NCBI GenBank assembly: GCA_004794655.1
Contig: SMMW01000047.1
Coordinates: 620,001 to 684,000 of the forward strand
Reading direction: 5' to 3'
Source: Marisa cornuarietis
Lineage: Eukaryota; Mollusca; Gastropoda; Architaenioglossa; Ampullariidae
Length of the DNA stretch: 64,000 bases
The position numbers were made by a program, and so were the translations under genes. The notes under the pieces were generated by a model that ran no database searches, had not been told where the DNA came from, and was given only the letters and a program-made list of their open reading frames with translations. Shown here piece after piece: positions 34,601 to 42,461 of this stretch. Position 1 is the first letter of the stretch. Each line of letters begins with the position of its first letter.

Positions 34601-37600
34601 GGGCATGTGCTTGATATCTACTCCCGCATGCCAGCAGAAGCAGATCAAGACTATGATGAGCTGAAGCAAGCACTATACTGAGTGGGTATGACTTCACTGA
34701 AAACGGATTCAGATCGAGTTAGCAGGGCAGGGGAAGAACTTTGAAGGTCTTTTATATATTGTACTGAAAGAGCAGTTTGTCGAAGCCTGCCCAAAGACCT
34801 GGCTGTCTTCTTGCAGCAGCAGGAAGATCAAAGTTTGAGAGCACTGTCAAATGCTGGGACAAGATATTTACAATCTCAAGGGAGAGGTTTTGTTTCTGGA
34901 TCGAGGGATCCGTCACCTGTGGCTCCACCACCATCACCCCCTGTCCACGAGAGAAGGAATAAAGACCAGCAGTGCTTCTCGTGCGGAGGGAGAGGTCACA
35001 AGGCAGTGGTGTGTCCAAGTGGGCTGAATAAGCAACGGTCCAGCCGTAAATGGTTTGAAGACAGCGGTGACCAGCAGTATGCTCGCCGAGCAGTGACTTC
35101 GGCAAACGTTGTGTTGATTGAGAGCAGGCAGAATGTGATGAATGGCAATGGAAGAGAGAACCGCGCAGGATCTGCAAGTCAAGAACTGCGGTGGTGGAAT
35201 GTGCTCTGGCAGTTGTGGCGGGCGCCAAAGCAGGTGGCATCAGAACTACGGTCGGTAGAATCGGCCACAAAACAGTGTCAGTGCTGAGAGACACTGGCTG
35301 TAGTGGTGATGTCATCAGGAGGAGCCTCGTATCACAAGGGCAGTACACTGGGCGAGTATCAAGTCTACGATGTTGCCACGGCCACACCCAGCAGGTGCCA
35401 GATGCAGAGGTCGAGGTGTCGACGCCATATTTCAGAGGGCGGGTGACGGCAGTGTGTGTAGACGACCCGCCGTACGACCTGATCATTGGCAACATTCCGG
35501 GAGCAAGAGACATTGGTGTCCCTTACCCGCAGATGCCAGAGAAAATGGTGTCAAGGCCATCGAGAGGATGGGAGGGTCAGACTACCAGTGTGGTCATCTT
35601 GTTTCGTACAAAGTCGTTGGTTTTATGTTCTTTGTATGAGATCCGGAGCAGACTCCTCAGGCACTTATTCTCAAATGCTTGGATTCCCCTTTCCGTTTCG
35701 GCGAGCAGAGTCTATGTGTCGCATCCGTAGAGCAGGATCGGCACTACCGGGGATTTGTTCAGCTTACTTGATAGTGAACCTTATCTTGTGGCTATGCCAG
35801 ATCCTATCTAGCCTAGCCATTGCTGCCGTTGCTGTTGCATCCTGATGTGGATATCTGATGTGGAGCTGCTCACATTAGTTCAGCCAACATTTAACCAAAC
35901 AAAAAAATGGCTGCTTGGCAATACACATTCAAAGAAAAAAAATCACACAATGGAGCATAACATGATTTTCTTTTAAATCATTTTTTAAAAAACCTTTGTT
36001 GTCATTGTTCTTTAGGTTGGAGACTCTAATTAAATGTATATGCAGGCATCCATTTAATATCCTTGGGTATTCGTTTAGCCTGGACCCAGTCAATTCAATT
36101 TTCGATTTGGGGGGATGTTACTGTATGTAGCATGTATGGACATGGTGGGGTCAATTCGACTTGAATGGGTCAATATATAGCCGAAGCAATATAGGTTTTG
36201 GTTGAAATGACCAGCCCCCAGTTCATTGTTGTCTCTTTACCAGCATGCATTAGTTAATTGTACTTCATTAATCATCTTTTGCAGAAGTCACTTGTCTATA
36301 AATTAAAATTATAATGACTGTTTGTGCTTTATTGAGATTTTTCAGAAATCATTCAAAAGTGCATTTTAAGAGAATGTCTTTGTCTGCCACAGCACACATG
36401 CTGATTTATTAGAGAGCATAATCTGCTATAAGTCTTCAGTCAAACCTAACAATGGCAGAATAAGCATGACTAAGCGACCACAACCCAAAACAACAAAAAG
36501 CATTATGATATAGTTTATAAGAGCACTATTTCAGCATTTCAATAATGAACTTGAGTTTATAGGTGTTTGAAATCATGGTTTGTGGAATAAAAGCAGACTA
36601 GCTGATCTCCCTACAATGACCCCTCTCAGTTACCACCCAGCTGTGTTGGATTTTAGTGTCTTATTAGGGAGGTTTTACTGTATTGCTATACATTTAATCT
36701 ATCTCAACAATTTAATGATTTATGCAGAAATACTTAATTTAGATTCATTTCAGCAAGAACTATGATTCATTGTCTATTTTTCTGTCTGGCATGTGTTTGC
36801 ACAAACATGCAGGTAGGCACACTGTCCCAAAATTATCCAATGGTCAGCTTTCAAGAACAGCAAAGTCAGGCAGCCTTTGAACGCCTAGCTAACATGATTC
36901 AACCATACCTTGCCACTCCATGTATTGAGCATGAAAAAGTGAAGGTGGCCAAAGCCAGCCATGACCCCAAGTCCCTTTCCTTTCAGGTCAGTGTCACCAT
37001 TTCATGGGTGTCTCCTTAAAGCATTTTGATAAATGATGCATTTACTTGATGATAAGTGCAACATTTGCTTAGTGTGTGAGTGAGAGAAATAGCTAGAGAA
37101 CATCTACATCACATTTACAGTGGGGAACCCCATACTGCTAATAACTTTAAATAATCCAACTTATTTCAGTCATTAAAAAGTAGAATTGCTTCAGCAAGAG
37201 AGAATAATGTAAACACAACCCAACTGCATGCCTTGTTTCTTTGTGTACAATATATGTAAATGTACTTTAATCTTCAAGGAGCTGTGTGAGCTTGTACAGC
37301 GTAAATTCCTACGCCAGCTTGCAGTGTATGCAGAGATCCAAGATAGTATTATATATCCCAGGCTTTTCCTCATTGATTTTGCTACAACTTCTATGGACTC
37401 TGGTGAGATTCCATTATTTTTATGTCTTAGCTATTTCTTTAAATAAAACTGACTGTAGTGGAGGATATTTTCTTTGTCCTACAGATGACATGACTATATG
37501 GAGATCACCTTCTAGCTACCTCAAATCCAGGTATCCAAACTCGTGCAAACGGGTAGGATCTCAGTTCAGCTCAGCCCCCTCCCATCCCACCTGTCACACT

Positions 37601-40392
37601 AGTGAGCCTCTCTACTCCAGAGAGGTTGGCCTCGCTCAGGAAGGGAGGCCTGTGTTCGTTCTTACCAGTGAGAAATGGAAATAATGATATCCCAGCACAA
37701 TCTTTTGTGGCCTGGGCCTAGTAGTCATTTAGGCGGCTTATGCAGGGCTCTCCAACAGTGACTTCTCTAGTTTGGGCCGAGCATTTGAGGCTCAAGCTGT
37801 GGCCACTAGTCCAGCCGTCTGGAAATGTAGCTAAAAAAAATTAGTTTTGCTATAGACTGGCGTTATTGTGCGACATTCACTAGGTTCTACCTGTGAAATC
37901 TTGCAGCCCATTTTGACTCATTGGTTGCAGTCAGTTGGGTATCAGCATCTCAGCTGGGAGAAGATACTGCAGCCTGTTCAGCAGGTCAGTAGGCAGCTTC
38001 ACATTGTTCCAGTCAAGGCAGTCTCAGTCTCCAGCCCGGGTGGATTTTAGGTGTGTCTTTTTGTTTGTTGTTTCACATAGGGTGACAGGAAATGTTGTTA
38101 CAGCATGGGCTGCCACTCCCTCTGCCTGTTAGTCATTCTCCATATAGTCATGTCATCTGGTACAGTCAAAGAATAAATAGCATTTTTGGTGGTAAAATTT
38201 CTTTCTTCAAGTACTTACCAGATGACATAACAGCTAGCTCCCTCCTGCCTCCCTGCAGTGGGTTCCAGACTCAGTCCAGGCGAAAAACTGGAGTAGAGAG
38301 GCTCACTAGTGTGACAGGTGGTATGGGAAGGGGCTGAGCAGAGTTCAGGTCCTACCGTGTTGCATAAGTTTGGACAGCTGGATTTGAGGTAGCTAGAGGG
38401 TGATTTCTGTATAGTCATGTCATCTGGTAAGTACTCGAAGAAAGAAACTTTACTACCAAAAATGGTATTTTTTTGTCTTTGTTACAAAATGCAGCATCTT
38501 ATTACAAAATGCTGATTTTAAAAAAGTTCAAAAAATGCTGTTTTATCTTTCATAATACTTTGTTGACAATGTAAAGCTCCAATATCAAGTGGAGAGGTGA
38601 CAAAAGGCAGGGAAGGTAATCAGACACAGACAGAGGATGCTTCCAAGATGGATTTCCGTGAGAAGAGTTACTGTGCACATATTTTATGCGAACAGGAGGA
38701 GGTAAGTTGTAAGAGAGGGCTGTATAAAATACTCCATACTTGCCTTTCTCCATTACAAAAAGAGGATATTTTTAGATAGCAGTAACCAAATATTTATATA
38801 ATGTTCTGTCCCAAACCAGGCTCAAAGCACTTTACATACATACAACACAATGTAGAGCACATGCATAGGAAAAATATCATTATTAGATAACAATGTTTTT
38901 TTTGAACATCGCAGGGTTGGCATATCTCAGGAGACCCTATACCTTTGCCACCTCATTTTGGAACCACATTAGAAAAATATGCTCCCTTCATGGCCAGAAT
39001 CACAGCCATTGCCAAATACAGCAAGAAAATGGTCATGAATTGCATGGGAACCGAATTGGGCAAGCAATTTCTTCAGTGGCTAGAAAAGGCAAGCCTTGTA
39101 ACATGGAATTAAACTTGTTGTATCTATTGTGTTTAGATGCTATGGACTTTTCCCTTACTGCATTTAAAACAAGCACAAGTGGACAAGATGACTGCGCTAC
39201 CTGAATACATTGTGAATGAAGGGTATGAGTTTGGTGTCACTATTATTTGTGAGTATTTATTTCTACTCTTCTCACTTTGCTGCTGCTGCTGCAGCGTAAG
39301 ATAGACATTATTTTTTTAAAAAGTCATAGTCTTTTGACACCTTTGCAGAATCCTCAGATTGCAGAGAATTCTGATTTCCAAGACAGTTACCATGCACTAC
39401 GCCAGATTATTGCGGAAGCAGACCAGTCTAGTGCTATGGGAAATATGGCCAGGTATGAAATGTCTGTATATGTTTGCAAAGTTATCTGTCAGTGCTTGTA
39501 AAAATATATGAATAAGTATTCAAAGGTGTTTGTGTATATTCTTATTTATAGGTTACCAATAATTTGATCTGCTTCTGTATGTGTATATATGTTTATAGAT
39601 ATATGTATGTATCCATCCAACAATAACATGTTGACATAGACATCATGTAAGCTACTAGCATTTTTTTGCCTCCCTTTTCAGATGTCATCTTCCAAATGGC
39701 CGTGTGGTATGGTTATGTGAAAAGCACAGGAAGAATGCAAGAGTAACAGTGCTAAGTGAGGCAGACACCATTACTAGCTCACTTCATACTACAGAGTCTG
39801 TTTCTGTGGACTACATGATTCAAGCCCTCCGGGAAATGACCACCACAGACTTGTCAAAACATGAGCCCCACAATGAATTCTTTACAGGTCAGAGAAGGGT
39901 TGATAAAAACTCCTTGATTATTTATTTAGTATTCATCTTGATTATTAATAATTTAGTATTCATGTATTCCCCTCCTGACTAGACTGACTTGCCTTCCTTG
40001 TGAGTAAGCATCACTCATGATTCAGTATGGCCATATTTCTGACTGTAAATTTTTATCATTAATAATATTATCATCAATATTAATCTAAGATAGTTTTTAT
40101 ATGAATTTATCACATATGTTTGTAGTGTAAGATGTTTTAAATTTTTGCCTTTGCAGGAAAGCCTTCAAAGCTGCTACATACTAAGCAAGAAATTGCAACA
40201 TTTGTAGCATCACCATCTCCACTGTCTCCCTCAAGCACAATCAGAGATAAATCTTCTACAGAACCACAGGCATCCACATCATCACAGTCACTTCAGGTGC
40301 AGGAGACTGTGGGACTTTCAGGATCTCTGTATCGTCAGCCCTCACAACTCACCTTCTCTGGAGTGAAGAGCAGAGCATGTATTTTGATGTAG
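7654..40392 (+). CDS. ROCO-family protein: COR-B / LRR / EF-hand / LRR / Roc / COR / TIR / TIR (5'-incomplete, ~50 exons)
   Basis: Exons joined in consistent phase give about 2370 residues ending in a stop at 40390-40392; the start lies outside what I can see. In partial numbering the order is: COR-B-like half-module (1-254), Cys-rich linker (255-814), leucine-rich repeats (815-1008), EF-hand (1009-1052), more LRRs (1053-1117), Roc GTPase (1117-1343), COR (1344-1609), linker, TIR-1 (1680-1788), TIR-2 (about 1825-1960) and tail. ROCO proteins use the Roc-COR unit as a GTP-dependent dimer switch; TIR domains assemble signalling complexes or cleave NAD. The protein has no recognisable membrane segment and is probably cytosolic. 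Exon coordinates are given in the sub-entries. Two introns appear to use GC donors (after 17545 and 39088). No vertebrate orthologue is recognised; MFHAS1 and LRRK are only family relatives. Uncertain parts are the 5' end and the 37.4-39.3 kb exons. Confidence 0.85.
10318..16848 (+). CDS. ROCO gene, linker exons with Cys-rich element
   Basis: Exons 10318-10429, 10735-10813, 11093-11340, 11711-11843, 12257-12394, 12641-12770, 13464-13562, 13882-13940, 14314-14407, 14781-14858, 15501-15676, 16079-16147, 16395-16514 and 16705-16848 are in phase throughout. Exon 10735-10813 encodes CFMCC, then [10 protein letters not shown]: seven cysteines spaced like a zinc-binding knuckle. The remainder (about 480 residues) has alternating hydrophobic strands (11.1-12.8 kb) followed by helical, Leu-rich sequence just ahead of the LRRs. 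I recognise no named domain here. Confidence 0.75.
10735..10813 (+). CDS. ROCO gene, Cys-rich exon (possible zinc knuckle)
   Basis: This 79-bp exon is bounded by a CTGCAG acceptor and a GTGAGT donor. Its 26 residues include seven Cys and two His in the arrangement CxxCC, then CxxCxxCxxC. This could chelate one or two zinc ions. RING-type fingers are a possible relative, but the spacing does not fully match one. Confidence 0.6.
11930..12130 (-). repeat. tRNA-derived SINE
   Basis: On the minus strand the element starts near 12125 with a tRNA-like head: a box A (TGGCACAACGG) and, about 45 bp on, a box B (GGTTCAGCTCT), matching RNA polymerase III internal promoters. The body continues to a GGTGTAAAACACCAG palindrome near 11945-11960. 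The element sits in an intron of the ROCO gene. From memory, a similar core occurs in SINEs shared across molluscs; that identification needs a library match. Confidence 0.65.
13600..13752. repeat. Compound (GT)n/(GA)n microsatellite
   Basis: About 150 bp of GT repeats interrupted by a short GA run and GCAT/GCAC variants, starting some 40 bp after the donor of the exon ending at 13562. The apparent ORFs on both strands here are repeat artefacts. Confidence 0.9.
17252..17974 (+). CDS. ROCO gene, leucine-rich repeats, first block
   Basis: Two exons (17252-17545 and 17687-17974) encode about six repeats of the LxxLxLSxNxLxxLPxxIxxL type, for example '[15 protein letters not shown]' and '[15 protein letters not shown]'. 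LRRs form a curved binding scaffold, here N-terminal to Roc as in other ROCO proteins. The junction requires a GC donor: the exon ends CTAAG and the intron begins GCAAGT, and only that choice keeps the frame. Confidence 0.9.
18290..18422 (+). CDS. ROCO gene, single EF-hand exon
   Basis: The exon (phase 0 in, phase 1 out) encodes FQLF followed by [12 protein letters not shown] and IGKL. The 12-residue loop has Asp at 1 and 3, Asn at 5, Gly at 6, a hydrophobic residue at 8 and Glu at 12, the canonical calcium-binding EF-hand pattern, flanked by hydrophobic helices. It sits between two LRR blocks and gives the protein a plausible calcium input. Confidence 0.85.
18530..18600 (-). repeat. LINE 3'-end fragment
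   Basis: ATAATAAATGAAG followed by TTTTTATAGCGCATATTC and TTTTAGCGCTTA. The same core is found at 53222-53290, where it is a clean insertion, so this is a fragment of the same minus-strand LINE 3' terminus. Confidence 0.6.
19057..19449 (+). pseudogene. LINE reverse-transcriptase fragment, family A
   Basis: Encodes the catalytic neighbourhood FADDI and the following [13 protein letters not shown] and [11 protein letters not shown] blocks, with a frameshift near 19335. It stops abruptly after RIWHSHKI at about 19449, where a second copy of the family begins. Both 5' and 3' ends of this fragment are missing. Confidence 0.8.
19450..21425 (+). mobile_element. LINE family A, copy with endonuclease and an internal deletion
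   Basis: After a GC-rich leader (19450-19740) comes an APE-type endonuclease: [31 protein letters not shown] and MGDMNVKVG (19740-20309). One in-frame stop near 20309 interrupts it. The ORF resumes at 20313 with [10 protein letters not shown] and [12 protein letters not shown] and runs to the pre-RT region ([15 protein letters not shown], about 21290). There the sequence jumps directly to the element's 3' terminus ([11 protein letters not shown]), which matches the ends of copies at 22.7 and 51.9 kb. Essentially all of RT is therefore deleted. The 3' end carries a short CTGA-type tail. It lies in the ROCO intron between the EF-hand exon and the second LRR exon. Confidence 0.85.
21632..22180 (+). 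CDS. ROCO gene, second LRR block and Roc P-loop
   Basis: Exons 21632-21826 and 22015-22180. The first encodes further repeats ([30 protein letters not shown]). The second closes the LRR domain and starts Roc with [13 protein letters not shown], a canonical Walker A (G1) motif whose final Ser codon is completed by the next exon. The intron falls inside G1. Confidence 0.9.
22690..24640 (-). mobile_element. LINE family A, minus-strand copy, 5'-truncated and decayed
   Basis: Minus-strand sequence reads from a pre-RT part (24.36-24.12 kb, [18 protein letters not shown]) through RT (23745-22993: [21 protein letters not shown] in place of FADDx[17 protein letters not shown]) to the C-terminal tail and ends at 22692 in a tandem TCAG/CTGA tail on the plus strand. 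Several frameshifts are present and the catalytic Asp pair is lost. It occupies the Roc intron between G1 and the next exon. Confidence 0.8.
24884..26357 (+). CDS. ROCO gene, Roc GTPase core
   Basis: Exons 24884-24951, 25187-25287, 25551-25697, 25992-26081 and 26251-26357, all in phase. Motifs in order are SLVKALMSD after the P-loop, WDFAGQ (G3, the ROCO form of DxxGQ), VVGTHVDQV (G4, THxD in place of NKxD, common in Roc), then the [14 protein letters not shown] segment at the G5 position. Together with 22015-22180 this is a complete, apparently intact nucleotide-binding domain of about 225 residues. Confidence 0.92.
26407..26487. repeat. 54-bp tandem duplication, second copy interrupted
   Basis: Copy 1 is 26407-26460. 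Copy 2 begins at 26461, is broken at 26487 by an LTR-element insertion and resumes at 27190. The intact copy shows the sequence before insertion. Confidence 0.85.
26488..27185 (-). mobile_element. LTR retrotransposon remnant, 698 bp, with 4-bp TATA target duplication
   Basis: Flanked by TATA (26484-26487 and 27186-27189). On the minus strand it begins TGTAGAGGGCCGG and ends TTGGCTACA, i.e. TG...CA LTR ends. A complete LTR (26906-26488, about 419 bp) is preceded by a purine-rich tract, GAGAAAGAGACGGCGGGGA (26907-26925), typical of the 3' LTR primer site. The 5' LTR survives only as its first ~52 bp (27185-27134, 'TGTAGAGGGCCGGTATGCC'). The LTR holds a TATATAAGGG box (26704-26715, minus). No coding sequence remains. 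A related LTR start occurs at 29554. Confidence 0.75.
27278..29486 (+). CDS. ROCO gene, COR domain
   Basis: Exons 27278-27356, 27635-27781, 27827-28054, 28310-28408, 29086-29180 and 29339-29486. COR-A contains the winged-helix-like [13 protein letters not shown] and [15 protein letters not shown] segments. COR-B contains [29 protein letters not shown] and, at the end, [15 protein letters not shown]. Length (about 265 residues) and order are normal for a Roc-COR tandem. The last Cys pair is shared with module 1. Confidence 0.9.
28616..29053. mobile_element. Mariner-type MITE, 438 bp, TA target site
   Basis: Flanked by TA at 28614-28615 and 29054-29055. The ends are inverted: CAATGGTACCTTGGCATTCAA on the left and CAATGGTACCTTGGCACTCAA in reverse complement on the right (20 of 21 identical). 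No transposase ORF. It lies in the COR intron, ending 32 bp before the exon at 29086. Confidence 0.8.
29554..29600 (+). repeat. LTR-end fragment
   Basis: TGTAGAGAGGGCCGGTAGGCC followed by a CTAGTTGTTAGTTTTGGG stretch. It matches the first ~45 bp of the LTR at 26906-26488 but lies in the opposite orientation; the remainder is absent. Confidence 0.6.
29831..30522 (+). CDS. ROCO gene, linker between COR and TIR-1
   Basis: Exons 29831-29948 and 30430-30522, in phase (0-1 and 1-1). They encode about 70 helical residues ([33 protein letters not shown]) without a recognised domain. Confidence 0.8.
31015..32001 (+). CDS. ROCO gene, TIR domain 1
   Basis: Exons 31015-31117 and 31779-32001. The start [11 protein letters not shown] is a TIR box-1 (strand A). 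[19 protein letters not shown] and [18 protein letters not shown] follow, corresponding to strand D, the DD loop and strand E. Where NAD-cleaving TIRs have a conserved Glu (C-x-x-E-F), this domain reads C-C-N-L-F, so it is probably non-catalytic. Confidence 0.8.
31504..31645. mobile_element. Inverted-repeat MITE, 142 bp
   Basis: Ends are perfect 14-bp inverted repeats, CAGTGGCGTAGGAA and its complement. A TATTG repeat flanks both sides (31499-31503 and 31646-31650). The interior has G-rich and poly-C/poly-A runs. It is inserted in the intron between the two TIR-1 exons. The superfamily is unclear: the end motif resembles hAT, but a 5-bp rather than 8-bp duplication does not. Confidence 0.7.
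32461..33470 (+). CDS. ROCO gene, TIR domain 2
   Basis: Exons 32461-32633, 32918-33020 and 33288-33470. After a coiled, charged linker ([16 protein letters not shown]) comes CFISYCWQN (box 1), [15 protein letters not shown] (box 2 region), [16 protein letters not shown] and then [10 protein letters not shown], which keeps the Glu used by NAD-hydrolysing TIRs. The block [11 protein letters not shown] parallels [10 protein letters not shown] of TIR-1, showing that the two arose by internal duplication. Confidence 0.85.
33735..35585 (+). pseudogene. Gypsy-like LTR element, gag and protease remnant (broken)
   Basis: After a GGGGGGCATCGTCC sequence of the kind found near LTR primer sites comes a charged gag start ([16 protein letters not shown]) with internal stops. 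The gag is interrupted at about 34192-34590 by another LINE and resumes with [23 protein letters not shown] zinc knuckle ([14 protein letters not shown], about 34975-35020) and an aspartic-protease motif (VLRDTGCSG, about 35281-35307) follow. Frameshifts lie between them. The RT/integrase part and LTRs are absent. Not a functional gene. Confidence 0.8.
34192..34590 (-). repeat. LINE 3' fragment nested in the gag remnant
   Basis: Minus-strand ORF ending [14 protein letters not shown] and [11 protein letters not shown], a common non-LTR retrotransposon C-terminus. Its 3' tail is the TTATAATAATAATAATG run at 34192. It splits the gag frame between LSALL and SGHVLDIYS. Confidence 0.75.
35586..35870 (-). 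repeat. LINE family A fragment
   Basis: Reverse complement of the segment at about 51500-51700 (LLYGCNTWTVLAKTERRIQ and [11 protein letters not shown]). It is joined directly to the protease remnant and truncated at both ends. Confidence 0.75.
36813..37402 (+). CDS. ROCO gene, end of TIR-2 and following helical segment
   Basis: Exons 36813-36986 (phase 0-0) and 37279-37402 (phase 0-1). The first, starting [14 protein letters not shown], matches the end of TIR-1 ([15 protein letters not shown]). The second encodes [18 protein letters not shown] and FLIDF, of unknown fold. Confidence 0.85.
37482..37640 (+). repeat. Partial inverted copy of the fold-back MITE
   Basis: Matches the reverse complement of about 38270-38425 (shared TCTAGCTACCTCAAATCCAG and CACCTGTCACACTAGTGAGC). 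It begins right after a CCTACAG that mimics a splice acceptor. Confidence 0.65.
37904..40392 (+). CDS. ROCO gene, C-terminal exons and stop
   Basis: Exons 37904-37981 (optional, phase 1-1, 78 bp), 38577-38701, 38915-39088, 39137-39211 (limits uncertain), 39349-39452, 39682-39887 and 40157-40392. The protein has [13 protein letters not shown] and a helical [17 protein letters not shown] segment, then [16 protein letters not shown], a Cys/His pair that might bind metal, and ends in a Ser/Pro/Thr-rich tail. After 39088 a GC donor (AAAAG, then GCAAGC) is likely. The weakest join is 39211 to 39349, where only a poor GTGAAT donor keeps the frame. Confidence 0.7.
38180..38465. mobile_element. Fold-back MITE, 286 bp, TA target site
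   Basis: TA flanks at 38178-38179 and 38466-38467. The terminal inverted repeats are about 50 bp with few mismatches: both arms carry (C)CATTTTTGGT(G/A)GTAAA, TTTCTTTCTTC and CTTACCAGATGACAT. A partial copy of its interior lies inverted at about 37482-37640. Confidence 0.75.
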
Positions 40393-42213
40393 CTGTGGCA
40401 GGCTACACATTTTCCTCCTTCATTGCTCTTTAGAGCAAAGATCTCAGCTTTCAGCACAGACTTTTAGAGTTTGGGGCCATACATTGTTTCTATGAAATTG
40501 TGCGTTTTGCACGTTACACTGCTATTTAAAAACTAGCTTCACCTGTTGATCGTAGTGGACCAAAGCTTATTGTCATGATAGCAGCTGATTTAGATTCAAT
40601 TTGGATTTAGTACTTCAGAACTGCCAGAAGTAGTTTTGTCATTGTGGATATGATTGTATCTACAGGAACGGGAACATTCTTTCCCTTACATTGTTTATCT
40701 AAGATTCAAGCAAAGCAAAAATTGACTGTTTCTACACTATAATCCTTTTGCTTACAAGAGTGATGTCCCTGCACCTCACAGGCTTGATAAATTTAACAGT
40801 TTTCTGTTAGCCTGTTAGTTTTGTGCCTATTATTTGACACCTGCTTCTTCATCATTGTGCTGAGCAGTTTGCTTGTCCCTGGCCTTTTGGTTTTCATCCA
40901 TAGCCTTCTATTGTCCCACTAACTGGCTGCCCACACTATCTCGCCATATTACTTTAATGACAATGCTACAGAATGGTATCAGCAAGAATGTAATTTATTA
41001 TAGTATAGATGTTTCATGTTCAGCAAATTATGACAAAATTCTTCATTTTTTTTATTAACATCGCTTCATTTTTGGTTTTAGGAATATTGTCAATATGTTT
41101 TTCTGTGCCAGTTTTCATGAAATAAAGTATAACTCACTCAGAATGTACCAAAAATGTTCTTACGTCTACTTGCACTTTCAAATGTGTCAGACAACATTTA
41201 ACACCTATTAAAATCAATTATTTTTATGCAAAAAACCCATAAAAGGATTAATCCATACTGGGGTGTAACTCCACAAACATTTCCATATTGAGAAGCTCCT
41301 TTAACCAATGTATTAGGTAAATGAAAACTAAGAGAAAGATGGATAAAATGTTATGAAAATCAACAAACATCAAGACCACCCTGATGCATTGCTGCTAAAT
41401 CCTCATAAAATAAATGTCGCACAAAAAAATCTTCAGGGTTTTCTGCCTCCAGGAATTTCATTGACACACCAGCTTATGAGTCTTTGTGTAACATTGTAAA
41501 GAGAAATATTTTTGGAAAGTCTTATTTCTTTTTGATTTACAAAATGTGGTATGAACAGGAAAAGTTTATTTTTTCTTATTTTGATGTTTTTTTTTCAAAC
41601 TGTGCAAATTAATTGCACATAAGGGTAGCAACATCAATGTCATGATAAAAGTCTTAAAGAGTTCAAAATATAAACATTACTGCTGTGTGGATGTTGCAGG
41701 AAGAATTTGTGCTCTTTTAGATCTTGTGATTTATTAGACATTATTATAAACTTGATAACAATTTTACATTTAGGAACTGTCTTCTAGTATTTAATCTGAA
41801 TTGCTCAGGTTTTAGAAAAGCATTCATATTCACATGCCTCATCATATATATGTTAGTACACAAGGAGGCAAAAATTAGTGCAATATCTGTGTTGAATATT
41901 CTTGTACTTGAAGCTGCCTAATGTGCACCATAAGTTCGCGTGTGCAAAATTATACTCACTACAGGATACTAATTTCAAATATCTGATCAAATAAATTTTC
42001 TGTTCATGAGATAGAGCTATTTCATATTGGGAATCTCTCCTAGCAGTTTCAAAAATTATGAAAACTACATTCTAACATCATACAGTGGGTTTGCTGTTAC
42101 AGTGGCACATCATCATGATTGAAGTACAATATCACACTGGCTGCAGTCATTAATGATGCAAGAAGTCAGATCTAGGTCAAATATTTTGTACTTTTCCAAA
42201 AGAAGTTTATTAA
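40393..42213. other. ROCO 3' UTR and AT-rich spacer
   Basis: No coding potential or clear repeat is visible beyond the polyadenylation signal at 41121. Confidence 0.5.
41121..41126 (+). terminator. Probable polyadenylation signal of the ROCO gene
   Basis: AATAAA about 730 bp after the stop at 40392. The intervening DNA has no ORF of note and fits a 3' UTR. Confidence 0.45.
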
Positions 42214-42461
42214 CCCGCTTAGACCAGAATAAAAATATTTCTATGTTCAGAAACATGGGCTTAAAATTCACGATTTTGAAGACGATAGTGAAACTGCAGA
42301 GCCAGGCTCGTGGAGCACGAGCCACAATAGTAAGCGTATCGTTGCTCATTGTGTTCTCCCAGTAGGGCCACAATCGTGCAAAGAGAAAATCACGATCGTG
42401 GAGCAGAGCTCATCGCGCTCTACCAGGTAAGCCAGTAAACTGGCGCTACGGAGTCAGCGGG
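42214..42461. mobile_element. Possible piggyBac-like MITE, 248 bp
   Basis: TTAA flanks (42210-42213 and 42462-42465). Inner ends are CCCGCTTAGACC and, in reverse complement, CCCGCTGACTCC: the first six bases agree and the rest only roughly. The interior contains CGTGGAGCACGAGCC and ATCACGATCGTG palindromes. Confidence 0.5.

Larger units (their letters stand above)
33566..36680. mobile_element. Composite transposon region bounded by pogo/Tigger-like ends
   Basis: Left end TAGTAAAACCTCTTTCC after TA (33564-33565). Right end, reverse-complemented, CAGTAAAACCTCCCTAA before TA (36681-36682). Such ends are typical of TA-inserting pogo/Tigger elements. The 3.1 kb between them holds no transposase but contains an LTR-element gag/protease remnant and two LINE fragments. 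It fills the intron between the TIR-2 exon ending at 33470 and the exon at 36813. Confidence 0.5.

Noticed and set aside
34811..35730. A domesticated gag/protease gene
   Set aside because: Zinc knuckle and DTG motif are readable, but the reading frame is broken by stops, frameshifts and two LINE insertions, so it is a dead remnant.
37484..37529. Open segment with acceptor and donor that looks like a ROCO exon
   Set aside because: It matches the fold-back MITE in reverse and its length (46 bp) breaks the reading frame to every downstream exon. Kept only as a possible poison exon.
37904..37981. 78-bp exon of the ROCO tail as a firm call
   Set aside because: Splice sites and phase allow it, but the exons on either side also join in phase without it and it lies in repeat-rich DNA. 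Listed as optional.
39137..39211. Alternative donor at 39220 (GAAGG/GTATGA) for this ROCO exon
   Set aside because: A better donor by sequence, but it throws the next exon (39349) out of frame; the weaker GTGAAT at 39212 keeps it. Left as uncertain.
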